48,221 nucleotides of DNA from an uncultured Prevotellaceae bacterium. GTDB lineage: Bacteria > Bacteroidota > Bacteroidia > Bacteroidales > Bacteroidaceae. Made by a program: the position numbers and the translations under genes. The stretch spans positions 1 through 48,221 of the forward strand of contig ONKY01000167.1 of the NCBI GenBank assembly GCA_900318585.1, written 5' to 3'. The notes beneath the pieces are model-generated. The model had not been told where the DNA came from. It did not search any database and saw only the letters and a list, made by a program, of their open reading frames with translations. This document shows positions 1-8,700 of the stretch, piece by piece. Position 1 is the stretch's first letter; each line of letters begins with the position of its first letter.

Positions 1-1284
1 GACCTTTTCACTGTAGGGTGAGACACGCATGGGGATGAGACAGTCGATAAGCTTGTAGCCCAACCAACTCATACCGAACGTATAGACAAAGACGATGACG
101 ATGGCCAGCAGGTGGTAGAGGAAAATCACGAAGCCGTCCCACGTGCCTGCGATGAGTCCTTCCTGGATGAAGATACCCGTCATCACGGTACCGAAGATAC
201 CGCCTGTACCGTGAGTGGGGAACACATCAAGGGCATCGTCGATGCTGCTGCGTGAACGCCAATAGACGGCGATGTTGCAGATGAGCGTGATGACAAAGGC
301 GATGAAGATACTCTGGCCAACGGTGACATAGCCTGCTGAAGGCGTGATGGCCACCAGGCCGACCACGCATCCAACGGCAGCACCCATAGCTGAGGGCTTG
401 CGTCCCCTCAGGCAATCGAAGAATATCCAGGTCATCATGGCCGTTGCTGAAGCAGTATTGGTATTCAGAAAGGCCTTGACCGCCTGTCCGTCGGCATGCA
501 GTGACGAACCCGCATTGAAGCCGAACCAGCCCAGCCACAGCAGGGCGGCTCCCAGCAGCACAAAGGGAATATTGGCTGGTTCGCTTCTGCGGGTCTCAGC
601 CTTACGTCTGCCTAAGTAAATGGCTCCTGCAAGAGCGGCAACACCACTGGAGGCGTGTACCACGATACCACCGGCAAAGTCGATGACTCCCCAGCGACAG
701 AACAGGCCTTCGGGATGCCACGTCATGTGAGCCAGTGGACAATATATCATGAAGAAGAAAAACATCATGAAGAACATATAGGCCGAGAAACGCACACGTT
801 CGGCAAACGAGCCCGTGATCAGCGATGGGGTAATGATGGCAAACTTCATCTGGAACAGGGCATAGAGGGCCAATGGAATAGTGGCACCACCTAATATATT
901 ACCCGCGGGCGTGGTATATATGGCACCGCCTACGTTGTGGAACATAGGGAACGTCAGCGGATTTCCGATGATGCCGCCAATGTCATCACCGAAACAGAGC
1001 GAGAATCCTATCACCACCCACAGCACGGAAATCAGTCCCATTGCAATAAACGACTGAAGCATGGTCGAGATAACATTCTTTGCTCCCACCATGCCGCCAT
1101 AGAAGAATGACAATCCCGGGGTCATCATCAATACAAAGATGGTTGCCGTGATCAGCCAGGCTACATCGGCAGCAGAAATCACCGACCAGTCACACTCAAA
1201 CGTAGGCTCGCCTACAAAAATACCTGCAATGGCTATCAGCGTCATTGCCACCATTAGGATTATCCAACGTTTCTTTACCTTCAT
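1..1284 (-). CDS. amt: Ammonium transporter (Amt/AmtB family), 3' end outside window
   Basis: Inner-membrane channel that takes up ammonium/ammonia. The ATG is at 1284 and the frame is open to base 1 (428 codons visible), so the C-terminal tail is cut off by the window edge. The N-terminus is a hydrophobic leader (KKRWIILMVAMTLIAIAG). Family hallmarks are present: the two pore histidines in VVHASSG and FPTHGTGG, the FFYGGMV segment, and many glycine-rich membrane spans. The gene has its own promoter (TTTG-N19-TACCTTTG at 1314-1344), about 30 bases before the ATG. It is divergent from the polysaccharide locus. A PII (glnK) gene often sits next to amt in this phylum; if present it lies off the left edge. 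The family call is very secure; regulation by nitrogen status is inferred from the family only. Confidence 0.95.
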   Translation of the reverse strand, partial: MKVKKRWIILMVAMTLIAIAGIFVGEPTFECDWSVISAADVAWLITATIFVLMMTPGLSFFYGGMVGAKNVISTMLQSFIAMGLISVLWVVIGFSLCFGDDIGGIIGNPLTFPMFHNVGGAIYTTPAGNILGGATIPLALYALFQMKFAIITPSLITGSFAERVRFSAYMFFMMFFFFMIYCPLAHMTWHPEGLFCRWGVIDFAGGIVVHASSGVAALAGAIYLGRRKAETRRSEPANIPFVLLGAALLWLGWFGFNAGSSLHADGQAVKAFLNTNTASATAMMTWIFFDCLRGRKPSAMGAAVGCVVGLVAITPSAGYVTVGQSIFIAFVITLICNIAVYWRSRSSIDDALDVFPTHGTGGIFGTVMTGIFIQEGLIAGTWDGFVIFLYHLLAIVIVFVYTFGMSWLGYKLIDCLIPMRVSPYSEKV

Positions 1285-1313
1285 ACAAGTGTCATTTTGT
1301 TATACATCAAGTG

Positions 1314-1344
1314 CAAAGGTATTGCAAAATGAAAGAAAAACAAA
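1314..1344 (-). promoter_or_regulatory. Bacteroidales-type promoter for amt
   Basis: On the minus strand, -33 TTTG (1341-1344), a 19-base spacer, then -7 TACCTTTG (1314-1321). This matches the Bacteroidetes primary sigma consensus TTTG-N19/20-TAnnTTTG exactly. Confidence 0.85.
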
Positions 1345-1642
1345 GAAACGCATTGCAAATTGCTTGTTAAAAATTCAATTAACTTATATTTTGTATTGTT
1401 TTGGCTCTTGTTCTGGCTCAAATTGGCACAAAAATGTCTCCAAAATAATCAATTTGCTATCAAATTGAAAGTTGCACAAAAATTACCTGTACTAAAAATT
1501 TCCGTGTTCTGCATAGAAGGTTGAGATTGCCTAACTCCTTCACCAATCCTCCTAATTTTGCGTTACCCTCATTTTCGTACTTCCTCGATCTTCCCCGTTT
1601 TGCCTTTATTTCAGGCTATATTGCGTTAATCTTCCAAAATCC

Positions 1643-1674
1643 GTTGTTCTTTACAACCTTTTTTCGTAATTTTG
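1643..1674 (+). promoter_or_regulatory. Promoter of the polysaccharide locus
   Basis: -33 GTTG (1643-1646), a 20-base spacer and -7 TAATTTTG (1667-1674). It would give a leader of about 60 bases before the ATG at 1743. This is the only clear promoter upstream of the tightly packed genes up to 13232, so it probably drives most of them. Confidence 0.8.
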
Positions 1675-1742
1675 CACGCTGTTTTAACAATAAATGGCTG
1701 AAAAGGTAGTTATTAAGATAAATAGTACTACAAGCTTGAAGT

Positions 1743-4310
1743 ATGAATAGATTTGCAACCAGAAGATGGTTGGTATTCACCATCGGACGAACGGTTCTCA
1801 CTGTCGTCTTTAGCTTCGTCTTGTCGGTTTCGGCAGGATGGGCCCAGTCGGGTATGTCCGACAATCAGATCATAGATTATATCGTTGACCAGAACGCGCA
1901 GGGTGTGCCTCGCCAGCGTATTGTGCAACAGTTGATGCAGCGCGGCGTGAAGGTGGACCAGATTCAGCGTATCTACAAGAAGTACCAGAAGCAGATGAAG
2001 AACGGTGCCTTGGGTGCTGAGGACATTACGGCCGGCTCTAAGGAGGTGAAGACGCGTATGCGCGAGGCGAACGGTGAGAAGAAGTTGCGGGAGAAGGAGA
2101 TGGAGAAGAAGTACTCTTCGCAATACCGTAAGAAGGATATGCGGAAGAAGACGAAAAAGAACACGTACGACGAGGATGACGAGGAGTTCGTGGAGATGGA
2201 CGAGGCGATGGACTTCCTGATGCCCGACTCGCTGAAATACTTCATGGAGGAGGAGAAGGAAACAGGCCGGAAGATCTTCGGTCACGATGTCTTCAATAGG
2301 AAGGACATGACTTTTGAGAGCACCATGAACCTGGCCACTCCGCAGAACTATGTGCTTGGCGCCGGCGACGTGGTGAACATCGATATCTGGGGCGCCTCGC
2401 AGGAGAGCTACAGCGAGACCATCTCGCCCGACGGCACCGTTGTCGTGGAGGAATTGGGCGTCATTTCGTTGGGAGGCTTGACAGTAAACCAGGCGCGGCA
2501 ACGTGTCCGCAGCACATTGGGGCCTCGCTTCCAGAATTCTCAGATAGCGCTGACCGTGGGCCAAACGCGTACCATTACGGTTAATATCGTGGGTGAGGTG
2601 AAGCAGCCCGGCACTTATGCGCTGTCGGCCTTTTCCACAGTGTTCAATGCGCTCTATCTGGCTGGTGGTCCGAACGACATCGGTACGCTGCGCAGCGTGA
2701 AGGTATACAGGAACGGCAAGTTGTTGTCGAGCGTTGACGTGTATGACTTCCTGCTGAACGGCCGGCTGACGGGTGACGTGCGTCTACAGGATAACGACAT
2801 GATCACCGTCGGCCCATACGAGTCGCTGGTATGCGTGACGGGTAAGGTGAAACGCCCCATGTACTATGAGATGAAGAAGAACGAGAGCGCCGCTACGCTG
2901 CTGAAATACTCCGGTGGCTTCACCGGCGACGCCTATACGAAGGCTATCCGTGTCCATCGTAAGGCAGGAGCCATGTACTCAGCCTTCAGCGTGGGTGAGT
3001 TCGACCTGAACGACTTCCGCCTGATGGACGAGGACTCCGTGAGTGTGGACTCTACGCTGACACGCTATCAGAACACGGTTGAAATCCGTGGTGGCGTGTT
3101 CCGTCCTGGCATGTACCACGTGGGTGGTAACCTTTCGTCGGTAAAGGCTCTCGTCGAGGCTGCTGGTGGCTTGGAGGAGAATGCCATCAGCCAGCGCGGT
3201 GTGATGCACCGTCGTCGCCCGGATCGCTCCTTGGAGGTGGTGAGTGTTGACATAAAAGGTATTCTGGAGGGTACTGTGCCCGACGTGACCCTGCAGAGTG
3301 AGGATGTGCTCTACATAGCCAGCCGCGAGGAGTTGCAGGAGAACCAGACCATTACCGTGCATGGCGAGGTGGCCTATCCCGGCATCTACAAGTTTGCTGC
3401 CAACGAGACTATTGAAGACCTGGTGTTGCAGGCGGGCGGACTGACCGATGCTGCTTCGACTGTGAAGGTGGATGTGTCGCGACGTATTGCCGATCCCGAC
3501 GCTACGGAGGCAGGCGACACGCTGGCTTTTACCTATAGCTTCAGCTTGGAGCCGGACTTTGCCATTCGTGACGGTGGCGAGCACTTTACGCTGATGCCCT
3601 TCGACGAGGTCTACGTGCGCCGTAGTCCCAACTACGTGGAGCAGCAGAATGTAACCTTGGAGGGTGAGGTGCAGTTCAAGGGTAACTATACGCTGTCGCG
3701 CAACGGTGAGCGACTGAGCGAGATTATCAAGCAGGCGGGCGGTCTGACCAAGCGTGCCTATCCCGAGGGTGCCAAGCTGCTGCGCCAGATGACCCAGGAG
3801 GAACGTGAGCAGATGGAGACCATGCTCCGTACTGCTCAGCGCAATTCGGGCAATGACTCCATCGATGTGAAGAAGCTGCTGACGCTGACCACCTTCCCCG
3901 TGGCCATCGAGCTGGACAAGGCATTGGAGAATCCCGGCAGCGACGATGACCCCATCCTGCGTGAGGGTGACCGTATTGTGGTGCCCCGCTATGTCAGTAC
4001 TGTCAGCATCAACGGCGAGGTGCTCTATCCTAACACCGTGCGCTTCATGAAAGGTAAGGATGCCAACTATTATCTGGACCTCGCTGGTGGCGTCACCTCG
4101 TCGGGTAAGAAGAGCCGTACCATCATTATCTATATGAACGGTATGGTGGCCAAGGCCGACCGCAAGCACAAGCCTGCTCCCGGTTGCCAGATCGTGGTGC
4201 CCACGAAAGCCCGCCGCCATGGTCTCGGCCTGACTGAGTGGCTGAGTATCGGCACGAGCACGGCCTCCATTGCCACGATGATTGCCACGATTGCCAACCT
4301 GATTAAATAA
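1743..4310 (+). CDS. SLBB-domain polysaccharide export outer-membrane protein (OPX/Wza-like)
   Basis: Likely forms the periplasm-to-surface conduit for the polysaccharide made by the downstream genes. The 855-residue product has a signal peptide ending near SAGWAQ (residues 1-35), a highly charged Lys/Glu-rich, coiled-coil-like stretch at about 95-155, a Poly_export domain at about 198-280 (YVLGAGDVVNIDIWG), and then six SLBB-like units, each opening with a strand such as NIVGEVKQPGTY, TGKVKRPMYY, IRGGVFRPGMY, VHGEVAYPGIY, LEGEVQFKGNY and INGEVLYPNTV. It ends in an amphipathic/hydrophobic helix (about 828-855). Enteric Wza is a lipoprotein of about 380 residues; this one is more than twice as long and has no lipobox cysteine, as in many Bacteroidales homologues. 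It is the first gene of the locus and is followed by a Wzz-like gene. Confidence 0.93.
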   Translation: MNRFATRRWLVFTIGRTVLTVVFSFVLSVSAGWAQSGMSDNQIIDYIVDQNAQGVPRQRIVQQLMQRGVKVDQIQRIYKKYQKQMKNGALGAEDITAGSKEVKTRMREANGEKKLREKEMEKKYSSQYRKKDMRKKTKKNTYDEDDEEFVEMDEAMDFLMPDSLKYFMEEEKETGRKIFGHDVFNRKDMTFESTMNLATPQNYVLGAGDVVNIDIWGASQESYSETISPDGTVVVEELGVISLGGLTVNQARQRVRSTLGPRFQNSQIALTVGQTRTITVNIVGEVKQPGTYALSAFSTVFNALYLAGGPNDIGTLRSVKVYRNGKLLSSVDVYDFLLNGRLTGDVRLQDNDMITVGPYESLVCVTGKVKRPMYYEMKKNESAATLLKYSGGFTGDAYTKAIRVHRKAGAMYSAFSVGEFDLNDFRLMDEDSVSVDSTLTRYQNTVEIRGGVFRPGMYHVGGNLSSVKALVEAAGGLEENAISQRGVMHRRRPDRSLEVVSVDIKGILEGTVPDVTLQSEDVLYIASREELQENQTITVHGEVAYPGIYKFAANETIEDLVLQAGGLTDAASTVKVDVSRRIADPDATEAGDTLAFTYSFSLEPDFAIRDGGEHFTLMPFDEVYVRRSPNYVEQQNVTLEGEVQFKGNYTLSRNGERLSEIIKQAGGLTKRAYPEGAKLLRQMTQEEREQMETMLRTAQRNSGNDSIDVKKLLTLTTFPVAIELDKALENPGSDDDPILREGDRIVVPRYVSTVSINGEVLYPNTVRFMKGKDANYYLDLAGGVTSSGKKSRTIIIYMNGMVAKADRKHKPAPGCQIVVPTKARRHGLGLTEWLSIGTSTASIATMIATIANLIK

Positions 4311-4351
4311 GGAGTTTGGGAGTTTAGGAGTTAGAGGAGATTAGGAGTTAG
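4311..4351 (+). repeat. Short tandem GGAGTTTA-like repeat in the intergenic gap
   Basis: The 45 bases between the SLBB gene and the wzz-like gene consist of about five imperfect copies of an 8-9 base unit (GGAGTTTG, GGAGTTTA, GGAGTTAGA, GGAGATTA, GGAGTTAGA). The last copy also supplies an AGGAG Shine-Dalgarno-like site just before the ATG at 4356. Confidence 0.75.
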
Positions 4352-4355
4352 AAGA

Positions 4356-5399
4356 ATGGAAGACAATAAGGATCAAAAGATAGACTTTGTAGCCATAGTG
4401 AAGAAGTTGTGGCCGCACAGGAAGAAATACTATTACGTGTTGCCGGTGACGCTCATTGTCACTTATCTCATCATCTGCTGCATACCGCGCTACTATAAAT
4501 GTACTGTGCGGCTGGCGCCGGAGATTTCGGGAGTGGGCGCTACGGGTTCCTTAAGTTCTCTGGCTTCGTCGTTTGGCCTTGGAGGTTCATTGGCTAAGAT
4601 GAATTCCCAGGACGCCATCAGTTCCGACATCTACCCCGACGTGATCAAGTCGAAGAACTTCATTGCTGAGCTGATGACCGTCAGTGTGCAGACCAAGGAC
4701 GGACAGACACGCTGCAGCTACTACGAGTATCTGCGTGACAAACAGAAGGAAGCCTGGTGGGAAACGCTGGAAAACAAGGTGAAGGGCTTGTTCACGTCAA
4801 CACCGCCGGACACTCATAATGGCAACGAGAAACTCACAGTTTTCGGACTTACTAAGAAGCAGAGCAACATATTCTCGTCAGCAAGGAACAAGTTGAACTG
4901 TACCATAGACAAGAAGACGGATATTATCTCCATTGAGGTGAAAGATCAGGATCCCCTCGTGTGTGCCATGATGGCTGATTCCACCTGCATGAAGTTACAG
5001 CAGTTCATCGTGGACTACCGCACAAACAAGGCCCGCATCGACTACGAATATTACAAGAAACTGTGTGCTGAGTCCGAAAGGGAGTACAACAAATCGATGA
5101 ATCGCTATGCAGCGTGTGCCGATGCTAACCACAAGGCTGTGCTGGCCAGTTACTCAACCCGTGTGGCCAACCTGGAGAACGAGATGCAGGCAAACTACAA
5201 CCTGTATACTGCCATGAAGACGCAGATGCAGACCTCATTGGCCAAGTTGCAGGAAGCGACTCCGGCGTTCACCGTCATAGAGAGTGCCTCGGTACCCACG
5301 AGACCTGCCGGTCCGAAGAGAATGATCATCTCCATCCTGATGATGATCCTGTCGTTCTTTGTTCTGTCCGGATGGCTATTGGTTAAGGAAAAGAATTGA
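4356..5399 (+). CDS. Wzz/chain-length determinant family polysaccharide co-polymerase
   Basis: Inner-membrane protein of 347 residues that would set polymer length together with the polymerase and the outer-membrane exporter. It has the two-membrane-segment topology of the family: TM1 at about 25-45 (YYYVLPVTLIVTYLIICCI), a large periplasmic part with a charged helical region at about 225-300, and TM2 near the C-terminus (about 322-342) preceded by the Pro/Gly motif VPTRPAGPKR. It lacks the tyrosine-kinase domain found in Wzc/GumC fusions. A Bacteroidales-type SD (AGGAG) precedes the ATG. Its position between the exporter and the polymerase supports the assignment. Confidence 0.9.
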   Translation: MEDNKDQKIDFVAIVKKLWPHRKKYYYVLPVTLIVTYLIICCIPRYYKCTVRLAPEISGVGATGSLSSLASSFGLGGSLAKMNSQDAISSDIYPDVIKSKNFIAELMTVSVQTKDGQTRCSYYEYLRDKQKEAWWETLENKVKGLFTSTPPDTHNGNEKLTVFGLTKKQSNIFSSARNKLNCTIDKKTDIISIEVKDQDPLVCAMMADSTCMKLQQFIVDYRTNKARIDYEYYKKLCAESEREYNKSMNRYAACADANHKAVLASYSTRVANLENEMQANYNLYTAMKTQMQTSLAKLQEATPAFTVIESASVPTRPAGPKRMIISILMMILSFFVLSGWLLVKEKN

Positions 5400-5418
5400 T
5401 AATAGGTGTCTGACGGCC

Positions 5419-6471
5419 ATGCAGATGCATTTAATCATAGCAGTTTTCTTTGCCATCACTGTTGTTATAGCTTTTCTTGAAGACTACCTGAAAGAGCTTC
5501 AAAAGATTGTTATACTGGCGGTGTATGCTGTGTTTATGATTGTGCTGGCTACAACAAAAGACGTAGACCATACGGCTGACGGACCCATCTATGAGCAGAT
5601 ATTCTATAATAACGATGACCTTCTCACCGAACTGACGACAGAGCCTACCTATTTGTATATCAGCCGAATGATACTGGCTATGGGCGGTACCTTGACGGTG
5701 TTGCTATTCATCTATGCCGTCATCACTATACCGGCAAAATTGAGGGCATTCTATTTATTGACGCCATACATCTTCACAGCCCTGATCGTCTATATCCCTA
5801 TGTATTTTGAGCTGCATGACCTGATTCAGATACGCGCAGCTGCTGCAAGTACCTTTATCCTGACTTCTTTGCTCCCTCTTGTGAATAAGAAATACTGGAT
5901 AGCAGGGCTACTGATGGTCATTGCCATTTTCTTCCATTATTCCTCTGTCATTTTCCTCCCGTTTCTATTCATTGGCAATAGGAGGCTGAGTAGTAAAGGA
6001 AGAATTTGTGTTGCCTGTCTGGTACCTCTCTGTTTTGTCTTGTATCTGTCGGGCAAAGATCTCTTCTCGCTGATACCGTCCTCATTGTTAGGCGGAAAAC
6101 TGGATTACTATCAGAAAACGTCAGAAAAGGGAGAATGGGCAATGGCACTATTGTACAAAGACATCTATTTCATGCTGAAATGTGCCATGCTATATCTGTG
6201 CCTCTATTATTACGATTTTATCACTCAGAAGAGCAAGGTGGCTCCATTGCTGATAAGTCTTTTCACAGCCAGCATCCTTTCTCCCATGCTGTTCTCTACC
6301 GTACCCGTCATAGCCAGCCGCATCAGCGATATGTTCGGCATCATTGACTGTATCGTCTTTACCTACTGCCTCTACCTTTTCAGTCCGCGGTACTTAGCAA
6401 GGACCGGTATTACAATGATTGGGCTTTATATGCTCCTGTACCACATGTTTGCTTCTGAATATTTCACTTAA
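5419..6471 (+). CDS. EpsG-like polysaccharide polymerase (Wzy role)
   Basis: Polytopic membrane protein of 350 residues, about ten hydrophobic spans, resembling EpsG/Wzy polymerases that join repeat units in the periplasm. Seen directly: an N-terminal hydrophobic span, an early loop with YEQIFYNNDDLL after DVDHTADGP, and FFHYSSVIFLPFLF in the middle, typical of the EpsG family. I chose the ATG at 5419; a longer in-frame start at 5359 would run 41 bases back into the wzz-like gene and adds a polar Arg-rich segment with no family counterpart. Another ATG lies two codons later (5425). The polymerase call rests on the fold-type pattern and gene context; the sugar linkage cannot be read from sequence. 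Confidence 0.75.
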   Translation: MQMHLIIAVFFAITVVIAFLEDYLKELQKIVILAVYAVFMIVLATTKDVDHTADGPIYEQIFYNNDDLLTELTTEPTYLYISRMILAMGGTLTVLLFIYAVITIPAKLRAFYLLTPYIFTALIVYIPMYFELHDLIQIRAAAASTFILTSLLPLVNKKYWIAGLLMVIAIFFHYSSVIFLPFLFIGNRRLSSKGRICVACLVPLCFVLYLSGKDLFSLIPSSLLGGKLDYYQKTSEKGEWAMALLYKDIYFMLKCAMLYLCLYYYDFITQKSKVAPLLISLFTASILSPMLFSTVPVIASRISDMFGIIDCIVFTYCLYLFSPRYLARTGITMIGLYMLLYHMFASEYFT

Positions 6472-6480
6472 GGTTCTCTT

Positions 6481-7800
6481 ATGAAAGACCGTTCACGCAA
6501 TCTGTATGCCAACATTGCCGCCTCTTTCGTCATTAAGGGATGGTCGGCGCTCATTGTGTTGCTGATGGTTCCTGCGACGCTGCATTGCCTGGGAGAGTAT
6601 AAGAACGGTATCTGGCTGACCATCAGCAGCCTGCTGTTGTGGATTGACAATATGGACATCGGGTTGGGCAACGGGCTGAGAAACAAGGTGGCAGAGTACA
6701 TGGCGCATGACGAGAAGGAACGCACCAGGTCACTCATCTCTTCCACCTTTGCCATGCTGACCTGCATCATTATCCCCGTGTTACTCATCCTGCTGCTATT
6801 GATATCTGTGGGCGACCCTTATCTGGTTTTCAATGCCAGCCCGGAGAAGGTTGACCATCTTGGTCAGGTGCTGATGGCGACGGTGATACTCGTATGCTCC
6901 ACATTCATCTTCAAGCTGATAGGAAATTTCTATATGGGCATGCAACTCCCTGCCGTCAGCAACCTTCTCGTTGCCTTAGGGCAGACACTGGCACTCGTCG
7001 GCACCTATATCGTCTTGTGGTCGGGCAGCCATTCGTTGATGCTAATAGCCCTTGTCAATACGGCTTCGCCCTTGCTCGTCTATCTGCTGGCCTATCCCTT
7101 TACTTTTTATTATAAGTACCCCCACCTGCGCCCCTCCCTTAAGCTTATTGATTTCAAGGAAGCAAAGGCCGTCATTAACATGGGTGTGCAGTTCTTCATC
7201 ATGCAGATATCAAGCGTCGTCCTGTTTATGACGTCCAATCTCCTGATATCCAATCTGTTTACGCCCGCTTTGGTGACACCCTACCAGATTACCTACCGCT
7301 ACTTCAGTATCATGCTCGTCTTTTTCACCGTTGTCTGTATGCCGTTCTGGAATGCAACGACCGATGCCTACGAGCGCGGTGACATGGCTTGGATACGCGG
7401 CGCTACTAAGAAACTGCGGCTGCTGACAATTGGCATCCTGACTTGTCTGGTCATTATGGTCCTCTTGTCAGACGTCGTCTACGCCGTATGGATTGACCGT
7501 GAGACAGTCATCGACATCAAGATGAGCATCGTCATGGCCACCTATATCTTTATCCTGATCTATAGTATGCGCTACAGCTACTTCATTAACGGGATAGGCA
7601 AACTGCGGCTGCAACTGATTTTCACAACGGCAGCCGCCATCCTCTTCATCCCGCTGGCATACTTAGCCGCCCATTGGTCACACAGCATTATTTGGTTTAT
7701 GATAGTCATGTGTCTGGTGAATATCCCCGGACTGATTGTCAACCGCATTCAGTTCTACAAACTCATTAACGGCAAAGCTAAAGGGATATGGATCAAATAG
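6481..7800 (+). CDS. Polysaccharide flippase (Wzx-like, MATE/PST superfamily)
   Basis: Membrane protein of 439 residues with about 12 spans that would flip the undecaprenyl-linked repeat unit across the inner membrane. The N-terminus has the family pattern of a short cytosolic head, a first helix with Lys/Gly (SFVIKGWSALIVLLMVP) and the loop WLTISSLLLWIDNMDIGLGNGLRNK, typical of Wzx-type transporters. It starts 9 bases after the polymerase gene and overlaps the next glycosyltransferase gene by 13 bases, so the three are translationally linked. Substrate unknown. Confidence 0.88.
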   Translation: MKDRSRNLYANIAASFVIKGWSALIVLLMVPATLHCLGEYKNGIWLTISSLLLWIDNMDIGLGNGLRNKVAEYMAHDEKERTRSLISSTFAMLTCIIIPVLLILLLLISVGDPYLVFNASPEKVDHLGQVLMATVILVCSTFIFKLIGNFYMGMQLPAVSNLLVALGQTLALVGTYIVLWSGSHSLMLIALVNTASPLLVYLLAYPFTFYYKYPHLRPSLKLIDFKEAKAVINMGVQFFIMQISSVVLFMTSNLLISNLFTPALVTPYQITYRYFSIMLVFFTVVCMPFWNATTDAYERGDMAWIRGATKKLRLLTIGILTCLVIMVLLSDVVYAVWIDRETVIDIKMSIVMATYIFILIYSMRYSYFINGIGKLRLQLIFTTAAAILFIPLAYLAAHWSHSIIWFMIVMCLVNIPGLIVNRIQFYKLINGKAKGIWIK

Positions 7801-8696
7801 TCAGTGTTTCCGTCATCATCGTCAACTATAATACGCTGCATGTCGTTAGGCCGTGTATCGACAGTATTGTGACGCATACCAAGGACGTTACCTACGAGAT
7901 TATTGTCGTAGACAATGGTTCCACGGACGGTACTGTAGAAGCATTGTCGGAAGACAAGCGGGTAACACTGATACAGACAAGCGAGAATCTCGGATTCGGG
8001 AAAGCTAATAACAAGGGTTTGGAACATGCCCGAGGAGAGTATGTGTTCTTTCTGAACTCTGACACTCTGCTTAAGAATAATGCCATCAAGATACTCTACG
8101 ACTTTGCCGTGGACTATCAGGCTGAACTCGGAGCATTAGGTTGCATCCTGGAAGACCGCCGGGGAAACCGCATTCACTCGTATGGTCAATTTCCTAAGAT
8201 GACTGACGACTTCCGAAAATTCCTTTGGATACCTATTCTGAAAGCATTCCACCTGTATCGCGAATCATCCATCGATTACCCTGAGCAATGGATGAAGGTT
8301 GACTATGTGACAGGAGCCGACCTGTTCGTCAGCCGTCAGGTACTCGATACATGTGGTGCCTTCCATCCGGCATTCTTCATGTACTATGAAGAGTCGGAAA
8401 TGGAACATCGCTTCCAGATGCACGGCTACGACAACGTACTTTTGAATGGTCCCCGTATTGTCCACTTAGAGGGAGAAGGCAGCAATGACGGAAAAAGTTC
8501 CCAATTTATCCGTGATACTTTTCGTCAGGAAAGAAGTCTTTTTATCTATTATAAGCTGACCGAACCACGTTGGAAGTATTACCTCTACCGCATCATTCAT
8601 CCCGTGCTGAGGCAGACGGTGTGGCTGAATCCTCATGTATCGCTTCACGACAAATGGCAATTCGTTAAACAACTATTTATTTTTATCAAACTCTGA
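7788..8696 (+). CDS. GT2-family glycosyltransferase (rhamnosyltransferase-like)
   Basis: Cytosolic glycosyltransferase of 302 residues with a GT-A fold. The N-terminal nucleotide-binding pattern (VSVIIVNYNT, IIVVDNGSTDGT) and the acidic motif FLNSDTLL are clear; the region with MYYEESEMEHRF carries the usual ED-type acidic pair. The layout resembles WbbL/rhamnosyltransferase-type GT2 enzymes, but donor and acceptor cannot be assigned. It begins inside the end of the flippase gene (13-base overlap) and ends 4 bases before the next gene. Confidence 0.88.
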   Translation: MDQIVSVSVIIVNYNTLHVVRPCIDSIVTHTKDVTYEIIVVDNGSTDGTVEALSEDKRVTLIQTSENLGFGKANNKGLEHARGEYVFFLNSDTLLKNNAIKILYDFAVDYQAELGALGCILEDRRGNRIHSYGQFPKMTDDFRKFLWIPILKAFHLYRESSIDYPEQWMKVDYVTGADLFVSRQVLDTCGAFHPAFFMYYEESEMEHRFQMHGYDNVLLNGPRIVHLEGEGSNDGKSSQFIRDTFRQERSLFIYYKLTEPRWKYYLYRIIHPVLRQTVWLNPHVSLHDKWQFVKQLFIFIKL

Positions 8697-8700
8697 CACC

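Larger units (their letters stand above)
1285..1742. other. 458-base AT-rich divergent intergenic region
   Basis: No gene is supported here. The region lies between the divergent amt and SLBB genes and holds a good promoter for each (1314-1344 minus, 1643-1674 plus). Short open frames inside it have no codon bias, no start signal and no recognisable product. The middle part (about 1350-1640) is A/T-rich and shows no strong hairpin or repeat to my eye. Confidence 0.7.

Noticed and set aside
2979..4220. Long open frame on the minus strand (about 413 codons)
   Set aside because: It lies wholly opposite the SLBB gene, has a His/Leu/Gln-rich low-information composition typical of the antisense of a GC-rich gene, and has no family motif.
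5359..5418. Longer N-terminus for the EpsG-like polymerase
   Set aside because: It overlaps the wzz-like gene and adds a polar segment not expected before the first membrane helix.
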